From Harmothoe impar (taxonomy: Eukaryota; Annelida; Polychaeta; Phyllodocida; Polynoidae): a DNA stretch of 64,000 nt. The stretch lies in contig OX381717.1 in NCBI GenBank assembly GCA_947462335.1, forward strand, positions 15,057,166 through 15,121,165, read 5' to 3'. The notes under the pieces are model-generated. The model was given only the letters and a program-made list of their open reading frames with translations. It did not search any database and was not told the origin of the DNA. This document shows, one piece after another, positions 57,243 through 64,000 of the stretch (position 1 is the stretch's first letter; each line of letters begins with the position of its first letter). Made by a program: the position numbers and the translations under genes.

Positions 57243-58961
57243 GCGTATATGAGTCAGACCCCAGAAAAATGGACTATGTTGGTGATTTTTAGTCTTTTTC
57301 ACCTTCCACCAGCCATACATTAAACATACCTGTACTATACTAGGTCTTTTTGATATCATGTATGAGAGAACACTCTAGGCTTTCAGAAAAAAAAATTAAA
57401 AACTGAATCGGACTTAGATTTTTTGATTTATGGCCCCTCAAAGTTGAAATATACCCCAAAAACAAGGTTCCAGGCAGTTTTAATATTTTTCAAATGTCCC
57501 CTACCACTACTTTTGCAATCAGAACCCTTCCTATCTAACAAATATATAATGAGGTATATGTGTTTACTGAAAGGTTCAAGCCTTTTTACCTGGATATCTA
57601 GCCCAAATTTTTACCATGGCCCCCTACTTTCAGAAATGGCACTCGTGTAACCTCCCCCACTTTTACTTTCTGGACTGATGTTTGCCTGCTAAGAATAACA
57701 ATCTTATATTCATTTTACCCTCACTATAAGGAGGGCTGTGGGTAGTAACACTGTGAAAAAAATTGTGGGGCTTACTCTAATATTTACGGTGCCAGCCTCC
57801 GATGAGTGGTTTTATTACCGAGGTAAAAGTGGCGGAGGTTACACCGTTAAACCTCAAAAACTGTACAAAAACCTTTCAACTCACTCTTCTAACCTTTATA
57901 TATCATGGGGACATACATTTTCTATCATTCTGGCCACTATTTACAGCCTAAACTTGCTTCAGTGTATTGAGTGGCTGTGTTTTTGTTGTTTTGCCGTAAC
58001 CTCCGCCACTTTATGTAATCTCCGCCACCTTTACTATGATACCATGCCCTACACTGCATAATAACTCTGCTTTACATAGCTTTACGATTTGCTAAAAGGT
58101 GTCTAAAGTCGGACAGTAATCACTTTTAAGCCACTCTAAGCAAACTTGTCAGCAAAAATTAAGGAACCAAAAGTCTGACTTTAATCCACCTTTAATGATG
58201 CTTAATGGCCTTCTTTCCGAGGGTCCAAAAGCTGTTTAAAGTCTGAATTAAAGTTTGCTTAAAGTTGATTAAAGAACAACTTTGGGTTTGCTTAAAGTTG
58301 GTAAAAACTGATTAAAGAAGGATTTGGGAACTGCTTAAAGTTTGTTGAAGTTGATTAAAGAAGGACTTTAGGTTTGCTTAAAGGTGATTAGAGAAAGACT
58401 TTCGGTTTGCTTAAAACTGATAAAAGAATATAAATAGTCTATTTACATGTAAAGTGATATATAAGATTGAAAGTATACATATGGAAGATAATATACAGCA
58501 AATGTTATGATAAACAAGACACTTTTAAGCAAGCTAGAGTAAAGTTAGTGATTCTTGGTAAAAAACTGCACCATTTTTACAAGTTTTCGAAAGTTTGTTA
58601 ACCCACAAAATGAAAAGTCTTTGTCTGGTGATTATCAAACTTGGTATGCATGATTATATATACCGTAGCTACTTGTAGACAAAATTATAAGTTACTGTAG
58701 TGTTTTTCAGACATTCTATCAAATCTGTGATATTTTGGACGTAACCTCCGCCACTTTTACTCTAGGTTATGTTCACAGGGTAATAAAAACTGACCCCCTG
58801 GGAGTTAAGCCTTCCCTTTGGTGGTTTCATGGACCCAAGATACTGGTCTTTCAATGTAATTAACTTGTTTGAAGATAACTTGAGTTTACCAAAATTTTCT
58901 TTTTCATACGATAGTGCCCCAGTTTAGAGCATTTTTGGGAAATCTGACTCATATATAGCCA
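57243..58961. mobile_element. 1.7-kb inverted-end element with internal repeats
   Basis: Ends GGCGTATATGAGTCAGA and TCTGACTCATATATAGCC are inverted, with ATA on both outer flanks. Inside, GTAACCTCCGCCACTTTTAC or close variants occur four to five times in both orientations (57648, 57822, 57994, 58740). A minisatellite with GCTTAAAGTTGATTAAAGAA units fills 58235-58430. No transposase is seen. Confidence 0.6.
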
Positions 58962-59572
58962 TAACAAATGCTCTTATAATGACTTTAAGGCTACAACAAA
59001 CAAATTGTGTGCCAAACTGTTCTATAGTAAAAAAGTCCCGTTAGTACAACTTTGTTAAGATATTGGTTTAGGTTTCACTTCATGAATCAACAGAATTATG
59101 ATGAATACACCAATGTAGGCTATAGGCACTCATGTACTTTACTAGCATGTGTATTTATGTAATAAAATGTTATGAGCATATTTTGTATACTTCCTAAAAG
59201 TATCGAGGTGGTCTATAATGTCCTATTTGGATACTACAAAATTTAATGCTGGCCAAAAGCAATTTGTTATAACAGAATTTACTGTATTATCATATCCATA
59301 CGTGACACAATCTGCAAAAAGGGACGTTAGTGCAGGGTGCACTGAGGCCCCTTTTCCCACTAAATGTCACCTAAAGAGAGAGAGAATTGTTGAACATGCA
59401 GGCTGTATGCTCTTCTGGTAGTTTTACCGCCGTTTTGAAATTGATAAGTGGTGAGTGTTAGTGTATGACCCTACAGTATATATCTTATGTTAATCATGGC
59501 CATCCAGTTAATGAATCACAGCTCTCAGTTGATACTGTATGTAGTGATATTAAACACCTTATTACCAAACAG

Positions 59573-59656
59573 ACTGCGTGAGGCCCGACTCTCCCCCAAG
59601 CAGCTGATGGACCTGCTGTCTGCCCTGCAGGAAAACACCACCTGTGACTGGCTGGA
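59573..59656 (+). CDS. LRR exon D (84 bp)
   Basis: It lies between acceptor AAACAG and donor GTAAGT, and its first A completes a Leu codon with the TT of exon C. It encodes LREARLSPKQLMDLLSALQE, then NTTCDWL, a clear NLR-type LRR with consensus-like Leu spacing. Confidence 0.85.
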
Positions 59657-59910
59657 GTAAGTAGTGTATCTAGCTAACCACTAACACTATTTCTTATCCT
59701 GTTAATTATATATAAATATCCATATTGATATATATATATGTATGTCTAAGATGAAGATGCCATTGGGTAACATATAAAGTCTCTTCTAGAAGCGATGTAG
59801 AATGTTCCAAACAATAAAGTCCTGAATCTGATTTTAAATCTACTGCCAATCACCTCTGAAACAAAATGTGCTCTAGGTTTATCATATCTACTTGAATTAG
59901 TCTAATAAAC

Positions 59911-60056
59911 GCAAAACCCCACTTATCAACATAAATGGACATCATACATCACTCATTGAAGCTGGGTCATATCACACTCAGCCTTCAGTATTGTGTGATA
60001 TGACCCAGCTTCAACTTGTGAAGTATGATGTGCATGTCAATGGCGTGGAGTTTTGT
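59911..60056. mobile_element. Hairpin MITE (family D2)
   Basis: GCAAAACCCCAC and GTGGAGTTTTGT are inverted ends; inside, GAAGCTGGGTCATATCACAC pairs with GTGTGATATGACCCAGCTTC exactly. A second copy lies near 25045-25170 with GGTAATATCACACTCAGCCT. Confidence 0.85.
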
Positions 60057-60182
60057 CTATTTATGCATGATTTTAATTTAGATGTTTATATTGTAATTGT
60101 ATTGAAAAGTGGTATTTGAGCCCCCATTAAAGCTGATAAGGGGCACCCTGCCCCCCCCCCCTTTTCCTACACCACTGATCAT

Positions 60183-60437
60183 TCTGTACATAGTGTGTGT
60201 GTTATGTACCACAACCTGCCTCAGGTTCTGTCTGCATGGTGCGTCATATCAGACATCCCTGTACTTCTGTACACAGTGTGTGTGTTATGTACCACAACCT
60301 GCCTCAGGTTCTGTCTGCATGGTGCGTCATATCAGACATCCCTGTACTTCTGTACATAGTGTGTGTGTTATGTACCACAACCTGCCTCAGACTCTGTCTG
60401 CATGGTGCGTCATATCAGACATCCCTGTACTTCTGTA
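60183..60437. repeat. 83-bp tandem repeat, three copies
   Basis: Units start at 60183, 60266 and 60349 (TCTGTACATAGTGTGTGTGT) and are almost identical. The recent duplication leaves frames open in places; no gene is inferred. Confidence 0.95.
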
Positions 60438-60578
60438 CGTATTGAAATAGCTAGATGTGGTTTCAGTATAGGTTAAGCTTTTATCTTCATGTGTGTAATT
60501 GTAAGCATGTCATGTTAGATGTGTTATTGTGTGTGTCATTCTGCTGATAACTGACCACTTTCTTGTATCCTGTATCAG

Positions 60579-60665
60579 CCTCAACTACTGCAGTACCTGG
60601 GACGATGCGAGCATGGCGTCACTGCTGGGATGGCTGCAGATCAATGACACCCTGCATACCCTCCA
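60579..60665 (+). CDS. LRR exon E (87 bp)
   Basis: Acceptor TATCAG precedes and donor GTGAGT follows; the first C completes an Asp codon from exon D. It encodes LNYCSTWDDASMASLLGWLQ, then INDTLHTL, another complete LRR unit, one residue longer than its neighbours. Confidence 0.85.
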
Positions 60666-61249
60666 GTGAGTATACATTGTGCATGGCAACTGTGACTTGA
60701 CTATTGCTGACCTCTGCGGTCAGGGGGTACTTTTATACTTCTGCTATAAATTGTATAACTGTACGTCCTTGGATGGTCTAAATCATACAGAGCATAGGTG
60801 AATTCCTTTTACATCTCAGTGAAATCCAAAAGTAGTCAAATCTCGAGCTTAATGACCCAATGATCATAATTTTAAAGGGAATCACCCTAATCAGAAAATG
60901 TCTTTACTCTTTTGTCTTTTATGGGAAAGAGATAGGTCCCCAAAATGTCTTGAATGATCATTGTCTACCCTAAGCAGATTTGTTGAGCAAGAAATCTACA
61001 TAACACTGCCAGTTCCCAGTAGTACCCTCCTCCCCACCAGTAATATCCCACGGTAATCTAGTCTACTAGTTTAGTTATATCAACGTTACCTGCATCCACC
61101 CTCATATCAAAGTCGATGCAGTCACAGTCAATATAAAGCATTATTACACGACCTAACGTTATTGGTACGATCCTGTATGAGAACAGAGAAGGAAAAACGT
61201 ACCACCCAGGTGTGTGGTATGCTTTCCCATTTTTTTTCCCGCTTTTTGG

Positions 61250-61400
61250 GGCTCTAGACCAATCAGAGGGCAGCATTGGATCACGTGACAGCTAGGGCAA
61301 TGGCGCCGATGTAAACAATCCGCTCGCAGATTTAAGATGCAAACTCGCCGATTTAAGATACAAACTCGCCGCTTTAAGATGCAAACTCACTGATTTAAAG
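61250..61400. promoter_or_regulatory. Promoter-like cluster and 21-bp triplicate
   Basis: ACCAATCAG (61258), CACGTGAC (61282) and CAATGGCGCC (61298) lie within 60 bp, followed by three near-identical units TTTAAGATGCAAACTCGCCG (61331-61391). It sits in the intron after LRR exon E. Whether it is an active promoter is unknown. Confidence 0.35.
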
Positions 61401-62415
61401 AAGGAAATATGGTAGGGGGGTAGATAATTGTCTTCTGGTCGTGTAATTCATCTTGTATTGCATGCTAAGGCCACGGATGGGGCGTACCAGCCCGAGGTGC
61501 ATCTGCCTTCATGCAATACTGGCTATGTATGACAGATGATGCATACTGTGACACATGACAGGGGTGGCGCTGCCACAGACGGGGAACACTTTGAGATGAG
61601 GGGGGTACTGTGGAATAAGGTTGACGTTATTGTACCACTGAATTAGTTTTCTTTGATAGAGATCACATATTTACAAGAGTTGTAAAAAGTCAATGATGGA
61701 AAAGTTACAGATATATAAAGTCTCCTCTTTTAGCATCAGCAAAATATGGCATGAATGTATTTAAGAATACTTTTTTTTTGGTTTAAAAAAAAAAGATAAC
61801 TATGCAATGTGGTCCAGCCTGTATGTCTGACCACATGTAAAGTATTAGTATGCTTTACAAATCAAAACAACTTAACAAAAAAATTATCTTTTTTTTGCTA
61901 ATTTTTTATTGAAAACAGAATAAAAATGGACAAATATAGGCATATTTGGTATCAAATCAAAGCCAATACTGCCATTGATGCAGTAAGACAGAATAAACTT
62001 ACGTTTTCCTCAATTTTAAAGATCAGTAAAGTCTTAACTTTTTTTTTCCTATACATTTCAGCCCACAGGTAAATAAAAAAGCCTCCCTCGTCACATTTTT
62101 CAGTCATTGGTTATATGCAGTATTCCACTGATGGAATCAGCCGTGATTCTGTCTGTTGGACGAGATTCTCCCATAAGTTTAACATTATATTCTTTTATTG
62201 GATGACAAAATTCCGGCTGACCGACGTTGGTGGAATACATGCTGATGAGAAACTTTCTTTTTGAGTGGCCTAATTTCACCATTCTTGTGTTGTCTACCCG
62301 TGCCACACCAGGTGGGGGGCCAGGTCTCCCTTTCTAGTCATGTGGGTAGATCCAGGTAGGCAGCCAATCTCAGTCTGCCTAATGGTTCAGCCCTGACCGG
62401 ACCTATTCATGTGCA
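61401..62415 (+). other. Intronic DNA, nothing assigned
   Basis: AT-rich with several poly-A/T runs; no gene or repeat family identified. Confidence 0.5.
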
Positions 62416-62422
62416 CTTTGCC

Positions 62423-62585
62423 CAGGGCCGTGGCAACCAGAGGGGACGGGGGGGGGGGACATGTCCCACTCACTTTTGACCAACCCTCAAAAAGGTCAAA
62501 CCGAAAAGGTCGGCTAATAAGGGGTCAAAAAGGGTCAAAATACCCCTCAGTCCCCCATACTTTGAAACTGCTTGCCACGCCCCTG
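62423..62585. mobile_element. hAT-like MITE
   Basis: Left end CAGGGCCGTGGCAACCA and right end TGCTTGCCACGCCCCTG are inverted with two mismatches; CAGGG ends are typical of hAT-type non-autonomous elements. The interior has a G run and AAAGGTCAAA repeats. Confidence 0.7.
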
Positions 62586-63038
62586 GCCTCTGCTCTGCCT
62601 CTACCCTTTGCCTCTAGGTTTCACATGCTTGCACCGAATTTTTGTTCGGTCAAATTCACATGGGTCAAACCACTTGTATTTAGTTGGCTTATACTAAGAA
62701 TTTGTGAATAAACTCCTACTTTGCAATACTCAAGTTGAACCGAGTTCGCCGTTCACTAGAATACACTAGCTTTTATAGAGAATGTATTTATCCTCAGATA
62801 AAACAATATGTTGCATACTGATGAATTTTGAATGTGTACCTGTCAATTATTCCTTTGGAATGATAGACTGGGACATTGGCATTCATAAACCCCACCTTGA
62901 AAAACAGTTCATCTGAAGAGCAAACCACCAAGAGCCCTCACTAATGTGGCTTCAAGGAGCTACTGTAACACGACTTTAAAGGTCCCATGCTATGTCCCTG
63001 TGTGCGACAGTATATATGTGTGTGAGGGACACGGCTTT

Positions 63039-63110
63039 CTGAGACACCGGGACATGAACCTGGGGCCTTCCCCTTGCCAAGCGATTGCTCTACCACTGAG
63101 CTACATCCCC
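63039..63110 (-). repeat. tRNA-Ala-like pseudogene or SINE head
   Basis: On the minus strand: GGGGATG acceptor-like start, box A TAGCTCAGTGG, intact D-arm GCTC/GAGC, a loop TTGGCAA (anticodon GGC, Ala) with mismatched stem, and box-B-like GGTTCATGTCC. The stem mismatches argue against a functional tRNA. Confidence 0.55.
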
Positions 63111-63956
63111 TTGTCCTATCAGATAGACCGTGTCTCACGTTACTGGATCGGAAGGTCCAGAGGGAATTCGAAGCGGGATAACCCGAGTGATACCCCCTTG
63201 CGGGTTTACCACTGAGGCTTGGGGAATCCAACCCCTACATGTGTATACAGATCACACAAGCACGTCTGTACAGAGACATAGCACCACACTTCCCTGATCT
63301 CAGATACTTAGGAAAAGGTTTTGGTCTCCTGACAACAAGGGGCATTTAACGAGTTGACCCCTTGGCCGCATGCGATGAGGCCATAGCCCCAGTGAAATAA
63401 TGCTGCTAACAGGTATGAATTGAATTGAATTGAGTAGGTTTTTATTGCTGAAAATCATGTTAATGGTCTTCCTGTTACAAACAATTCGGGTGATCAGACC
63501 CTCGTATGCACTGACTAAATTATATCCTAGTTTTCCAAATAAATGATAATGTGTATCAAAGTAAGAGTTGATTCTCTGTCACTACATTTAATTTTGCTTA
63601 CATTTATATATCATGTATACTCATAATAATTTTAAATAACAAGTGTACCTTTGTGTTTGTTTATCTTATACATTATTCCATTCAAGTCATAATAGGAGGC
63701 CTAAAATGGTATTCTTATGCAAAACAAATGCCATATTGGTGACGTCTTTGGGCTGTCAAATTCTGCTGCTGGTTATTTAATGGCTCTGCAAAATAAGCTG
63801 ACCTTATTTAAATCTGTGTCGTAGCCTATTTGATTTCTTTTGAAGAATAAAAAAGAAGTAGCTCTGCACCTGAACGTGGGGTGAAAATAGGGTAGATATA
63901 ATTGCCACATGGCCTTTAACTGATGCTGATTGTGTTGCTCTGTTTACAAACACCAG
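63111..63956 (+). other. Last intron, right part
   Basis: Except for SINE-like sequence possibly extending to about 63230, nothing is assigned. It ends at the acceptor of LRR exon F. Confidence 0.5.
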
Positions 63957-64000
63957 GTTCAGCAACTCCACCTTCAGCAGCCGGGGCCTGGTGAGGTTAC
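63957..64000 (+). CDS. LRR exon F (partial, cut by window end)
   Basis: The acceptor CACCAG ends at 63956 and the first G completes the Gln codon from exon E. It encodes FSNSTFSSRGLVRL before the window ends, so more repeats are expected downstream. Confidence 0.75.

Noticed and set aside
60109..60450. Cys/His-rich ORFs of 82-113 codons
   Set aside because: Produced by three copies of an 83-bp tandem repeat; the two frames give the same peptides in shifted order.
63039..63110. Functional tRNA-Ala(GGC)
   Set aside because: Anticodon, T and acceptor stems have mismatches and box B departs from consensus; better explained as SINE or pseudogene.

Overview
The window is nuclear DNA of a multicellular animal. 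Coding blocks are short, flanked by GT/AG splice sites in matching phases, and scattered through AT-rich introns full of small inverted-repeat transposons, microsatellites and tRNA-like repeats. The protein families (COR, ZU5, a CARD-like fold, NLR-type leucine-rich repeats) and the dense MITE content suggest a marine invertebrate such as an amphioxus or ambulacrarian. No feature fixes the species, so this is inference.

Host gene: everything I can support as host coding is on the + strand and may be one gene longer than the window. Positions 1-7609 carry eleven exons in consistent phase. In order they encode the C-terminal part of a COR domain (ROCO family; the Roc GTPase would lie upstream), a linker with about 53 units of a 12-bp Pro-Gln-His minisatellite, a ZU5 domain with a probable UPA-like continuation, and a CARD/death-fold domain. 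After a 29-kb stretch with no exon I can confirm, six phase-2 exons of 84-87 bp (37026, 37489, 51649, 59573, 60579, 63957) encode ribonuclease-inhibitor-type leucine-rich repeats and run off the right edge. The architecture suggests an intracellular innate-immune or death-signalling receptor. Exon phases do not join directly across 7609-37026, so at least one exon is missing, or there are two genes.

Retroelement: 38446-51443 is a 12,998-bp Ty3/gypsy-type LTR element in the sense orientation inside an LRR intron. Its 484-bp LTRs look identical by eye and are flanked by a 4-bp duplication (ATAG). It has a tRNA-His-type primer site; gag with coiled coil and zinc knuckle; a textbook -1 frameshift signal (GGGAAAT, stop, 9-bp hairpin) into protease; and pol with RT, RNase H and a DDE integrase ending in an AT-hook. 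Downstream lies a large third reading frame that is not env-like. It carries C2H2-type zinc fingers and an SR-rich basic segment and is preceded by its own TATA box and a perfect NRF-1-type palindrome. Two single in-frame stops interrupt this otherwise intact element: TAA between pro and RT, and TGA inside ORF3.

The remaining intronic DNA holds an 878-bp solo LTR with three tandem CRE-like sites (52681-53558), a LINE RT 3' remnant (near 33 kb), at least a dozen MITE or foldback elements, one of them nested in another, several minisatellites, two (TA)n tracts, a 1.8-kb CAA/CAG-rich tract (8.9-10.7 kb) and two tRNA-like sequences. I see no convincing minus-strand protein gene, no CRISPR and no rRNA.
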